Positions 24,406-34,260 of a stretch of 64,000 nt of DNA are shown one piece after another. This stretch comes from Rhabditoides inermis (taxonomy: Eukaryota > Nematoda > Chromadorea > Rhabditida > Rhabditidae), in assembly GCA_963966185.1 (NCBI GenBank), contig CAWZYM010000114.1, forward strand, positions 1,292,501-1,356,500, in the 5' to 3' direction. The notes beneath the pieces were generated by a model. It did not search any database and was not told where the DNA came from. It worked only from the letters and a program-made list of their open reading frames with translations. The translations under genes and the position numbers were made by a program. The stretch's first letter is position 1; every line of letters starts with the position of its first letter.

Positions 24406-24446
24406 GACAGCTGCCCCTTCCCCGTAGACTGCTCCGTACAGGTGGG
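24403..24446 (+). promoter_or_regulatory. In-frame UAG junction between ORF1 and ORF2, candidate recoding site
   Basis: Reading on from the ORF1 stop in the same frame gives GAC AGC TGC CCC TTC CCC and so on, with no further stop until 27316-27318. ORF2 has no ATG until 24634, inside the endonuclease domain. The RNA after the stop can form a 6-bp stem with one bulged C (24405-24410 with 24429-24435). The loop's C-run could pair with GGTGGG at 24441-24446, a weak pseudoknot possibility. Readthrough, reinitiation at the GTG (24442), or a private nonsense mutation would all fit. Confidence 0.55.
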
Positions 24447-27318
24447 TTTTACAGTTTCTCATGTTTCGCAGACCTCTTCTCTTCCCTCTCTAAGTGATGT
24501 TCCATTGTCTATATTTTTGTTGCTAAATGCGCGCTCCGCTAGGAATAAGCTGTATGATCTTGATAATTTACTGAACCGCGTCAAACCCTTGATTTGTGGG
24601 ATTACTGAGTCTTGGTGCAATAGTTGTGATAACATGAATAGTCTGTGTATGAATGGCCGCTACACGATGTATCGATCTGATCGCGCCTCACATGCCGGCG
24701 GCGTTCTTTTGCTTTGTGACTCTTCTCTCTCTGTAAAACTTATAGCAACCAAATCCATAAATGGTCTTTGTGAATTTGTATGTGTGGATATTCTCGCGTC
24801 TAAACATTTCCGTATTCAAAAACCTTTGCGATTAATCACTGTTTACCGTACTCCCGGGAAAACTTCGCAAATCAAATCTACCGGCGCTATTCTCATATCC
24901 GAACTTGAAAACCTTTTGCTACCTGATAGTCATTTCCATATCATCCAGGGAGATTTCAATGCGCCCTCGGTGGACTGGAATTCATTCCAGGCCGCCGAGG
25001 CATTTGATCGCTCTTTGGCAGCCTTTGCCTCACTCCACTCACTGTGTCAGCTGGTACGCCATGCTACTATGGTGAGGCGAGTCGGGCAAAGGGCTCATAC
25101 TCTCGATATCGTACTCACCGATTCCATATCGCTTTTTCAAAATGTCAGTGTGCTGCCGCGTTTCTCTCTCTGTGATCATTTACCAGTTGAGTTTCGGTTG
25201 CGACTCGGAGTGGGTGAAGCAGTGAGAGAGACGCCCCGCCTGGCATATCGGAGAGCGAAATGGGATGAGATAAACAAGGCAATTGCGTGCACTGACTGGA
25301 CATATGATTTCATTGGTTTGACATTAGAACAGGCTACACTTCTTTTTACCGAGCGAATGAAACTTCTTATTACTAACTTCATCCCTCTCCTTCCCCCGCG
25401 TAGAGCAACTAACCCGCCAAAACATGTCGAGAAATTAAGAAAACAAGCATTGCGATATTCGATCCTACATCCCGAGTCTAGAAAATCTGATAAAGCTCAG
25501 CGCAAATTACGCAAAGCGTTATTTTCATGGCATTGTAAGAGGGAAGCGCGGCTGATCGCGGGAGGGAACAAGCGGGCGCTCTTTCGAGATGTGCGCGCTA
25601 GGCTCTTCCCCGCGGATGGCATCGCGTCTCTCTCTCGAAATGGTGTTTTGGTGCATGAGTCACGGGAGAAGGCGGAGCTTTTCGGTGAGCATTTTGATGC
25701 GATATTCTCGCCTCAGGGTGCCCCTCCGACAGGTGCCGTGCTCCCGCAACACACACATCAACTCACGTCCATTCAAATATCATATGCAGAAATACATAAA
25801 ACCATTCAACGATTAGCATCAAAAACTAATACCAGTCCCGATGGCATCACTCACACTTTTCTGAAGAACACGGTAGATACTATTAGTGTCCCACTTTCGA
25901 TTCTTTTTTCAATGTCCACATCGGTCTGCGCAGTCCCCCGAATCTGGAGACTGGCGTATATCAAGCCATTGTTCAAAAAGGGATCTCGTGATAACATCTC
26001 CAATTACCGCCCTATTAGTCTTACCAGCAGTGTTGCCAAAGTCCTTGAACGCATTTTTGTTAAACAATTGACTTCATTCCTCGAATCAAATAACCTTATC
26101 TCATCTAAGCAGTTTGGTTTTCGCAAGAATCGTTCGACAGGCGCTCAACTCATTCAGTGCTATAGTCATTGGTTGAAACATGTTTCTAACGGTTTTGTGA
26201 TTGATTGCATATACATCGATTTTAAGAAAGCTTTCGACACTATAAACCATTCTCTTTTATTTAATAAGTTGCATTCGCTCGGTGTAAGAGGAAATGTATT
26301 GGGGTGGATTCGTAGCTTCCTGTCCGACCGTTGCCAACAGGTGATGGTTGGAGAGGAACTTTCCGCACCAAGACTCGTCAATTGCGGCGTGCCGCAAGGG
26401 TCGTGCCTGGGCCCAATATTGTTCAATGTGTATATCAATGACATCATAGCGCATTTGCCTGATTATGTTTCGTGTGAGTTATATGCAGATGATTTGAAAG
26501 TTTCTTTCGCATTTGATAAAGACGATCTTTCTGCCAAATCCAAGTTTCAATGTGCCATTGACACAATTACTGATTGGTCTCATCAATGGGGATTACAAAT
26601 TTCCACTGAAAAGACACAAATTTTGCACATTGGTCGCCGAAATCCCCGATTTGAGTATACAGCAGGCGGCACCACTCTCGCACCTGCTAACTCAGTCCGG
26701 GATTTGGGCATAACTATGAGCACTTCTCTGGTATTTGACTCTCACTATGACCTCATCATTCAAAATACGCTCAACTCAATCAATGATTTTCTGAGGGTTT
26801 ATCAAACGAGAAATTTACATGTCTTGGTTGTTGCCTACACCACCTATTTCCGATGTAAATTGGAGTACTGCACTGAGCTGTGGAACCCTCAGGATGCGGG
26901 ATCGGTGAATGCGATAGAATCTGTGCAGCGATACTATACGCGCCGAATATGTCGCCGCGCTGGTTTGTTCTCACTCACCTATCCCCAACGATTACAACTT
27001 CTCGGCTTACAAACATTAGAGCAACGGCGCATTCTGAATGATGTGGCATACATGCATAAAGTGACCACAAACTCTACATACCTTGACTATCATGGTCTTT
27101 TCAACTTTGTACCAACTCGTTCTCGCACTTCTCATGGGTGGCGCGTGGTTCCGTGTTTTGATACAGCCCTTAAGAGCAGTGCATTTTTCAACAGGATTTA
27201 TAGGCTTTGGAACTCACTCCCCCCTTCCATAGTAATGTCTGCAAAACATGAAACTGTGAAATCCTTCCTAGAAAGTAATCCCCATTTGTTGCCAGTTTCG
27301 AAGATTCGTAGACTGTAG
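24406..27318 (+). CDS. Retrotransposon ORF2: APE-type endonuclease and reverse transcriptase
   Basis: 970 codons counted from just after the ORF1 UAG (the first GTG is at 24442). ORF2p nicks target DNA and primes cDNA synthesis on the cut 3' end. Endonuclease, about residues 35-265: LLLNARS with Asn41, TESW with Glu68, YRSD (89-92), VYR (146-148), GDFN with Asp183/Asn185, LDIVLTD (233-239) and the terminal SLCDHLPV with Asp257/His258. All expected catalytic positions are present. Reverse transcriptase, about 475-775: SPDGI (477-481), NYRPISL (533-539), FKKAFDT with Asp611, GVPQGSCLGP from 661, and YADD at 693-696, the catalytic aspartate pair. The C-terminal region holds RLWNSLP near 935, common in CR1/L2/jockey-group elements. 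There is no RNase H domain and no CCHC motif. The reading frame is intact and the domain set complete. The start is uncertain: no AUG precedes Asn41. Confidence 0.93.
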   Translation, partial: DSCPFPVDCSVQVGFTVSHVSQTSSLPSLSDVPLSIFLLLNARSARNKLYDLDNLLNRVKPLICGITESWCNSCDNMNSLCMNGRYTMYRSDRASHAGGVLLLCDSSLSVKLIATKSINGLCEFVCVDILASKHFRIQKPLRLITVYRTPGKTSQIKSTGAILISELENLLLPDSHFHIIQGDFNAPSVDWNSFQAAEAFDRSLAAFASLHSLCQLVRHATMVRRVGQRAHTLDIVLTDSISLFQNVSVLPRFSLCDHLPVEFRLRLGVGEAVRETPRLAYRRAKWDEINKAIACTDWTYDFIGLTLEQATLLFTERMKLLITNFIPLLPPRRATNPPKHVEKLRKQALRYSILHPESRKSDKAQRKLRKALFSWHCKREARLIAGGNKRALFRDVRARLFPADGIASLSRNGVLVHESREKAELFGEHFDAIFSPQGAPPTGAVLPQHTHQLTSIQISYAEIHKTIQRLASKTNTSPDGITHTFLKNTVDTISVPLSILFSMSTSVCAVPRIWRLAYIKPLFKKGSRDNISNYRPISLTSSVAKVLERIFVKQLTSFLESNNLISSKQFGFRKNRSTGAQLIQCYSHWLKHVSNGFVIDCIYIDFKKAFDTINHSLLFNKLHSLGVRGNVLGWIRSFLSDRCQQVMVGEELSAPRLVNCGVPQGSCLGPILFNVYINDIIAHLPDYVSCELYADDLKVSFAFDKDDLSAKSKFQCAIDTITDWSHQWGLQISTEKTQILHIGRRNPRFEYTAGGTTLAPANSVRDLGITMSTSLVFDSHYDLIIQNTLNSINDFLRVYQTRNLHVLVVAYTTYFRCKLEYCTELWNPQDAGSVNAIESVQRYYTRRICRRAGLFSLTYPQRLQLLGLQTLEQRRILNDVAYMHKVTTNSTYLDYHGLFNFVPTRSRTSHGWRVVPCFDTALKSSAFFNRIYRLWNSLPPSIVMSAKHETVKSFLESNPHLLPVSKIRRL

Positions 27319-27446
27319 TCAACTTTCGATGCTTTCTGTATCATTTTACACTTTTTTTTTCTCTCATACCGTATGTCATTGCTCATTTTGCTGTATTGAA
27401 CTGTTTCTCCAAATGTACACGGTAATAAACTTATTATTATTATTAT
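27319..27446 (+). other. Retrotransposon 3' UTR with possible stem and tail
   Basis: 128 bp follow the ORF2 stop. A nine-T tract lies at 27352-27360. TACCGTATGT (27367-27376) can pair with GTACACGGTA (27415-27424), giving ten pairs with one mismatch and two G-U wobbles, closing a loop of about 38 nt. Some LINE reverse transcriptases recognise a 3' UTR stem-loop; whether this is one is inference. Confidence 0.55.
27424..27429 (+). promoter_or_regulatory. Polyadenylation signal AATAAA of the retrotransposon
   Basis: AATAAA begins 106 bp after the ORF2 stop and ends one base before the TTA tail. It is the only canonical signal in the 3' UTR. Being so close to the tail, it may serve more as the element's 3' terminal motif than as a cleavage signal. 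Confidence 0.55.
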
Positions 27447-27448
27447 TA
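27431..27448 (+). repeat. (TTA)6 microsatellite tail of the retrotransposon
   Basis: Six perfect TTA units end the element and run into the TATG of the satellite. Short simple-repeat tails in place of poly(A) are typical of several APE-type LINE groups. The boundary with the target-site duplication is ambiguous by the shared T and A. Confidence 0.85.
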
Positions 27449-27450
27449 TG
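27447..27450 (+). repeat. Target-site duplication TATG, 3' copy
   Basis: The satellite monomer resumes as TATG followed by AATCTTCGAAACACTCG, exactly where the upstream monomer was broken, so the 170-bp phase is kept across the insertion. Confidence 0.6.
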
Positions 27451-27755
27451 AATCTTCGAAACACTCGTCGCTACAAATTCGCCCGACGATTTTTTGTCTC
27501 TCGCTCCTTTCTCCTCTCCGCGAGATCGACTCGGACCTCGGTCTGGTCGAACTCGTCCGCCCATCAAATGAACTATGGACGTCGACTAAAAACGGCATGA
27601 GAAACTGATCTGTAGGTATGAATCTTCGAAACACTCGTCGCTACAAATTCGCCCGACGATTTTTTGTCTCTCGCTCCTTTCTCCTCTCCGCGAGATCGAC
27701 TCGGACCTCGGTCTGGTCGAACTCGTCCGAACATCAAATGAACTATGGGCGTCGA

Positions 27756-29488
27756 CTAAAAACGGCTTAAGAAACTGATCTGAAAGTATGAATCTTCGAA
27801 ACACTCGTCGCTACAAATTCGCCCGACGATTTTTTGTCTCTCGCTCCACTCTCCTCTCCGCGAGATCGACTCGGACCTCGGTCTGGTCGAACTCGTCCGC
27901 CCATCAAATGAACTATGGGCGTCGACTAAAAAAGGCATAAGAAACTGATCTGAAAGTATGAATCTTCGAAACACTCGTCGCTACAAATTCGCCCGACGAT
28001 TTTTTGTCTCTCCTTCACTCTCCTCTTCACAAGATCGACTCGGACCTCGGTCTGGTCGAACTCGTCCGCCCATCAGATGAACTATGGGCGTCGACTAAAA
28101 AAGACATAAGAAACTGATCTGAAAGTATGAATCTTCGAAACACTCGTCGCTACAAATTCGCCCGACGATTTTTTGTCTCTCGCTTCACTCTCCTCTTCAC
28201 AAGATCGACTCGGACCTCGGTCTGGTCGAACTCGTCCGCCCATCAAATGAACTATGGGCGTCGACTAAAAACGGCATAAAAAACTGATCTGAATATATGA
28301 ATCTTCGAAACACTCGTCGCTAAAAATTCGCCCGACGATTTTTTGTCTCTCGCTCCTTTCTCCTCTCCGCGAGATCGACTCGGACCTCGGTCTGGTCGAA
28401 CTCGTCCGCCCATCAAATGAACTATGGGCGTCGACTAAAAACGGCATGAGAAACTGATCTGTAGGTATGAATCTTCGAAACACTCGTCGCTACAAATTTG
28501 CCCGACGATTTTTTGTCTCTCGCTCCACTCTCCTCTCCGCGAAATAGACTCGGACCTCGGTCTGGTCGAACTCGTCCGAACATCAAATGAACTATGGGCG
28601 TCGAATAAAAAAGGCATAAAAAACTGATCTGAAAATATGAATCTTCGAAACACTCGTCGCTACAAATTCGCCCGACGATTTTTGTCTCTCGCTCCACTCT
28701 CCTCTCCGCGAAATAGACTCGGACCTCGGTCTGGTCGAACTCGTCCGCCCATCAAATGAACTATGGGCGTCGACTAAAAACGGCACGAGAAACTGATCTG
28801 AAAGTATGAATCTTCGAAACACTCGTCGCTACAAATTCGCCCGACGATTTTTTGTCTCTCGCTCCACTCTCCTCTCCGCGAGATCGACTCGGACCTCGGT
28901 CTGGTCGAACTCGTCCGCCCATCAAATGAACTATGGGCGTCGACTAAAAAAGGCATAAGAAACTGATCTGAAAGTATGAATCTTCAAAACACTCGTCGCT
29001 ACAAATTCGCCCGACGATTTTTTGTCTCTCGCTTCACTCTCCTCTTCACAAGATCGACTCGGACCTCGGTCTGGTCGAACTCGTCCGCCCATCAAATGAA
29101 CTATGGGCGTCGACTAAAAAAGGCATAAGAAACTGATCTGAAAGTATGAATCTTCGAAACACTCGTCGCTACAAATTCGCCCGACGATTTTTTGTCTCTC
29201 GCTCCTTTCTCCTCTCCGCGAGATCGACTCGGACCTCGGTCTGGTCGAACTCGTCCGCCCATCAAATGAACTATGGACGTCGACTAAAAACGGCATGAGA
29301 AACTGATCTGTAGGTATGAATCTTCGAAACACTCGTCGCTACAAATTTGCCCGACGATTTTTTGTCTCTCGCTCCACTCTCCTCTCCGCGAAATAGACTC
29401 GGACCTCGGTCTGGTCGAACTCGTCCGCCCATCAAATGAACTATGGGCGTCGACTAAAAACGACATAAGAAACTGATCTGTAGGTATG
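27756..29488 (+). repeat. Duplicate of the 21287-23189 satellite segment
   Basis: Rare variants repeat in order. CTCTCCTTCACTC with CCATCAGATG occurs near 21540-21606 and near 28010-28076 (offset 6469). After about 28500 the offset drops by exactly one monomer to 6299: CGGCACGAG near 22482 and 28781, CTTCAAAACAC near 22684 and 28983, TATGGACGTCG near 22975 and 29274. The duplicate thus lost one monomer by fusion of two neighbours. It lacks the retrotransposon. Confidence 0.8.
29485..29488 (+). other. Paralogous empty site of the retrotransposon
   Basis: This TATG is at the exact 6299-bp offset from the TATG preceding the insertion (23186). The 170 bp to its left appears identical to the 5' flank of the element, and the monomer continues here uninterrupted into AATCTTCG. 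It therefore shows the pre-insertion state. Confidence 0.75.
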
Positions 29489-31359
29489 AATCTTCGAAAC
29501 ACTCGTCGCTACAAATTCGCCCGACGATTTTTTGTCTCTCGCTCCTTTCTCCTCTCCGCGAGATCGACTCGGACCTCGGTCTGGTCGAACTCGTCCGAAC
29601 ATCAAATGAACTATGGGCGTCGAATAAAAAAGGCATAAAAAACTGATCTGAAAGTATGAATCTTCGAAACACTCGTCGCTACAAATTCGCCCGACGATTT
29701 TTGTCTCTCGCTCCACTCTCCTCTCCGCGAAATAGACTCGGACCTCGGTCTGGTCGAACTCGTCCGCCCATCAAATGAACTATGGGCGTCGACTAAAAAC
29801 GGCATAAGAAACTGATCTGAAAGTATGAATCTTCGAAACACTCGTCGCTACAAATTCGCCCGACGATTTTTTGTCTCTCGCTCCACTCTCCTCTCCGCGA
29901 GATCGACTCGGACCTCGGTCTGGTCGAACTCGTCCGCCCATCAAATGAACTATGGGCGTCGACTAAAAAAGGCATAAGAAACTGATCTGAATATTTGAAA
30001 CTTCGAAACACTCGTCGCTACAAATTCACCCGACGATTTTTTGTCTCTCGCTTCACTCTCCTCTTCACAAGATCGACTCGGACCTCGGTCTGGTCGAACT
30101 CGTCCGCCCATCAAATAAACTATGGGCGTCGACTAAAAACGGCATAAGAAACTGATCTAAAAGTATGAAACTTTGAAACACTCGTCGCTACAAATTCGCC
30201 CGACGATTTTTTGTCTCTCGCTCCACTCTCCTCTTCACGAGATCGACTCGGACCTCGGTCTGGTCGAACTCGTCCGCCCATCAAATGAACTATGGGCGTC
30301 GACTAAAAACGGCATAAGAAACTGATCTGAAAGTATGAATCTTCGAAACACTCGTCGCTACAGATTCGCCCGACGATTTTTTGTCTCTCGCTCCACTCTC
30401 CTCTCCGCGAAATAGACTCGGACCTCGGTCTGGTCGAACTCGTCCGCCAATCAAATGATTTATGAGCGTCAAATAAAAATGGCATAAGAAACTGATCTGA
30501 AAGTATGAATCTTCGAAACACTCGTCGCTACAGATTTGCCCGACGATTTTTTGTCTCTCGCTCCACTCTCCTCTCCGCGAAATAGACTCGGACCTCGGTC
30601 TGGTCGAACTCGTCCGCCCATCAAATGAATTATGGGCGTCGACTAAAAACGACATAAGAAACTGATCTGTAGGTATGAATCTTCGAAACACTCGTCGCTA
30701 CAAATTCGCCCGACGAGTTTTTGTCTCTCGCTCCACTCTCCTCTCCACGAGATCGACTCGGAACTCGGTCTGATCGAACTCGTCCGCCCATCAAATGAAC
30801 TATGGGCGTCGACTAAAAACGGCATGAGAAACTGATCTGAAAGTATGAATCTTCGAAACACTCGTCGCTACAAATTTGCCCGACGATTTTTTGTCTCTCG
30901 CTCCACTCTCCTCTTCACGAGATCGACTCGGACCTCGGTCTGGTCGAACTCGTCCGAACATCAAATGAACTATGGGCGTCGACTAAAAACGGCATAAAAA
31001 ACTGATCTGAAAGTATGAATCTTCGAAACACTCGTCGCTAAAATTCGCCTGACGATTTTTTGTCTCTCGCTCCTTTCTCCTCTCCGCGAGATCGACTCGG
31101 ACCTCGGTCTGGTCGAACTCGTCCGTCCATCAAATGAACTATGGGCGTCGACTAAAAACGGCATAAGAAACTGATCTGTAAGTATGAATCTTCGAAACAC
31201 TCGTCGCTACAAATTTGCCCGACGATTTTTTGTCTCTCGCTCCACTCTCCTCTCCGCGAAATAGACTCGGACCTCGGTCTGGTCGAACTCGTCCGCCCAT
31301 CAAATGAACTATGGGCGTCGATTCAAAACGACATAAGAAACTGATCTGTAGGTATGAAT

Positions 31360-34260
31360 CTTCGAAACACTCGTCGCTACAAATTCGCCCGACGATTTTT
31401 TGTCTCTCGCTCCACTCTCCTCTTCACGAGATCGACTCGGACCTCGGTCTGGTCGAACTCGTCCGCCCATCAAATGAACTATGGGCGTCGACTAAAAACG
31501 GCATGAGAAACTGATCTGAAAGTATGAATCTTCGAAACACTCGTCGCTACAGATTCGCCCGACGATTTTTTGTCTCTCGCTCCACTCTCCTCTCCGCGAA
31601 ATAGACTCGGACCTCGGTCTGGTCGAACTCGTCCGCCAATCAAATGATTTATGGGCGTCAAATAAAAATGGCATAAGAAACTGATCTGAAAGTATGATTC
31701 TTCGAAACACTCGTCGCTACAGATTCGCCCGACGATTTTTTGTCTCTCGCTCCACTCTCCTCTCCGCGAAATAGACTCGGACCTCGGTCTGGTCGAACTC
31801 GTCCGCCCATCAAATGAACTATGGGCGTCGACTAAAAACGACATAAGAAACTGATCTGTAGGTATGAATCTTCGAAACACTCGTCGCTACAAACTCGCCC
31901 GACGATTTTTTGTCTCTCGCTCCACTCTCCTCTTCACGAGATCGACTCGGAACTCGGTCTGATCGAACTCGTCCGCCCATCAAATGAACTATGGGCGTCG
32001 ACTAAAAACGGCATGAGAAACTGATCTGAAAGTATGAATCTTCGAAACACTCGTCGCTACAAATTTGCCCGACGATTTTTTGTCTCTCGCTCCACTCTCC
32101 TCTTCACGAGATCGACTCGGACCTCGGTCTGGTCGAACTCGTCCGAACTTCAAATGAACTATGGGCGTCGACTGAAAACGGCATGAAAAACTGATCTGAA
32201 AGTATGAATCTTCGAAACACTCGTCGCTAAAAATTCGCCCGACGATTTTTTGTCTCTCGCTCCTTTCTCCTCTCCGCGAGATCGACTCGGACCTCGGTCT
32301 GGTCGAACTCGTCCGCCCATCAAATGAACTATGGGCGTCGACTAAAAACGGCATAAGAAACTGATCTGTAGGTATGAATCTTCGAAACACTCGTCGCTAC
32401 AAATTTGCCCGACGATTTTTTGTCTCTCGCTCCACTCTCCTCTCCGCGAAATAGACTCGGACCTCGGTCTGGTCGAACTCGTCCGCCCATCAAATGAACT
32501 ATGGGCGTCGACTAAAAACGGCATGAGAAACTGATCTGAAAGTATGAATCTTCGAAACACTCGTCGCTACAAATTTGCCCGACGATTTTTTGTCTCTCGC
32601 TCCACTCTCCTCTTCACGAGATCGACTCGGACCTCGGTCTGGTCGAACTCGTCCGAACATCAAATGAACTATGGGCGTCGACTAAAAACGGCATAAAAAA
32701 CTGATCTGAAACTATGAATCTTCGAAACACTCGTCGCTAAAAATTCGCCTGACGATTTTTTGTCTCTCGCTCCTTTCTCCTCTCCGCGAGATCGACTCGG
32801 ACCTCGGTCTGGTCGAACTCGTCCGTCCATCAAATGAACTATGGGCGTCGACTAAAAACGGCATAAGAAACTGATCTGTAAGTATGAATCTTCGAAACAC
32901 TCGTCGCTACAAATTTGCCCGACGATTTTTTGTCTCTCGCTCCACTCTCCTCTCCGCGAAATAGACTCGGAATTCGGTCTGGTCGAACTCGTCCGCCCAT
33001 CAAATGAACTATGGGCGTCGACTAAAAACGACATAAGAAACTGATCTGTAGGTATGAATCTTCGAAACACTCGTCGCTACAAATTCGCCCGACGATTTTT
33101 TGTCTCTCGCTCCACTCTCCTCTTCACGAGATCGACTCGGACCTCGGTCTGGTCGAACTCGTCCGCCCATCAAATGAACTATGGGCGTCGACTAAAAACG
33201 GCATGAGAAACTGATCTGAAAGTATGAATCTTCGAAACACTCGTCGCTACAGATTCGCCCGACGATTTTTTGTCTCTCGCTCCACTCTCCTCTCCGCGAA
33301 ATAGACTCGGACCTCGGTCTGGTCGAACTCGTCCGCCAATCAAATGATTTATGGGCGTCAAATAAAAATGGCATAAGAAACTGATCTGAAAGTATGATTC
33401 TTCGAAACACTCGTCGCTACAGATTCGCCCGACGATTTTTTGTCTCTCGCTCCACTCTCCTCTCCGCGAAATAGACTCGGACCTCGGTCTGGTCGAACTC
33501 GTCCGCCCATCAAATGAACTATGGGCGTCGACTAAAAACGACATAAGAAACTGATCTGTAGGTATGAATCTTCGAAACACTCGTCGCTACAAACTCGCCC
33601 GACGATTTTTTGTCTCTCGCTCCACTCTCCTCTTCACGAGATCGACTCGGAACTCGGTCTGATCGAACTCGTCCGCCCATCAAATGAACTATGGGCGTCG
33701 ACTAAAAACGGCATGAGAAACTGATCTGAAAGTATGAATCTTCGAAACACTCGTCGCTACAAATTTGCCCGACGATTTTTTGTCTCTCGCTCCACTCTCC
33801 TCTTCACGAGATCGACTCGGACCTCGGTCTGGTCGAACTCGTCCGAACTTCAAATGAACTATGGGCGTCGACTGAAAACGGCATGAAAAACTGATCTGAA
33901 AGTATGAATCTTCGAAACACTCGTCGCTAAAAATTCGCCCGACGATTTTTTGTCTCTCGCTCCTTTCTCCTCTCCGCGAGATCGACTCGGACCTCGGTCT
34001 GGTCGAACTCGTCCGCCCATCAAATGAACTATGGGCGTCGACTAAAAACGGCATAAGAAACTGATCTGTAGGTATGAATCTTCGAAACACTCGTCGCTAC
34101 AAATTTGCCCGACGATTTTTTGTCTCTCGCTCCACTCTCCTCTCCGCGAAATAGACTCGGACCTCGGTCTGGTCGAACTCGTCCGCCCATCAAATGAACT
34201 ATGGGCGTCGACTAAAAACGACATAAGAAACTGATCTGTAGGTATGAATCTTCGGAACAC
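31360..34260 (+). repeat. Higher-order repeat of block D, 1700 bp (10 monomers)
   Basis: Ordered variants recur at an offset of exactly 1700 bp: AAAGTATGATTC near 31692 and 33392, CAAACTCGCCCG near 31890 and 33590, and CCGAACTTCAAATG near 32144 and 33844. The second copy breaks up near 34260. A related 4588-bp offset links 30290-30860 with 34878-35449. Confidence 0.8.

Larger units (their letters stand above)
23190..27446 (+). mobile_element. Full-length non-LTR (LINE-type) retrotransposon, 4257 bp
   Basis: A non-satellite insert sits between TATG and AATCTTCG of one monomer. In order it contains a 5' UTR with tandem 14-mers, ORF1 (coiled-coil and RRM-like nucleic-acid-binding protein), ORF2 (apurinic-type endonuclease and reverse transcriptase), a 3' UTR with AATAAA, and a (TTA)6 tail. 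There are no long terminal repeats and no RNase H or integrase. The ORF2 motifs and the C-terminal R-LWNSLP region fit the CR1/L2/jockey group of APE-type LINEs; the exact clade is not resolved. Apart from one in-frame UAG between the ORFs there are no frameshifts or internal stops, so the copy looks young. It lies in the same orientation as the surrounding satellite. Confidence 0.95.

Noticed and set aside
24439..24454. CAG/GTGGGT donor-like and TTTTACAG acceptor-like sequences just after the ORF1 stop
   Set aside because: They would define an intron of about 13 nt, too short to be spliced. No distant partner site is evident.
23190..27446. Alternative reading as an LTR retrotransposon or retrovirus-like element
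   Set aside because: There are no terminal repeats, protease, integrase or RNase H. The endonuclease is APE-type and the tail is a simple TTA repeat.
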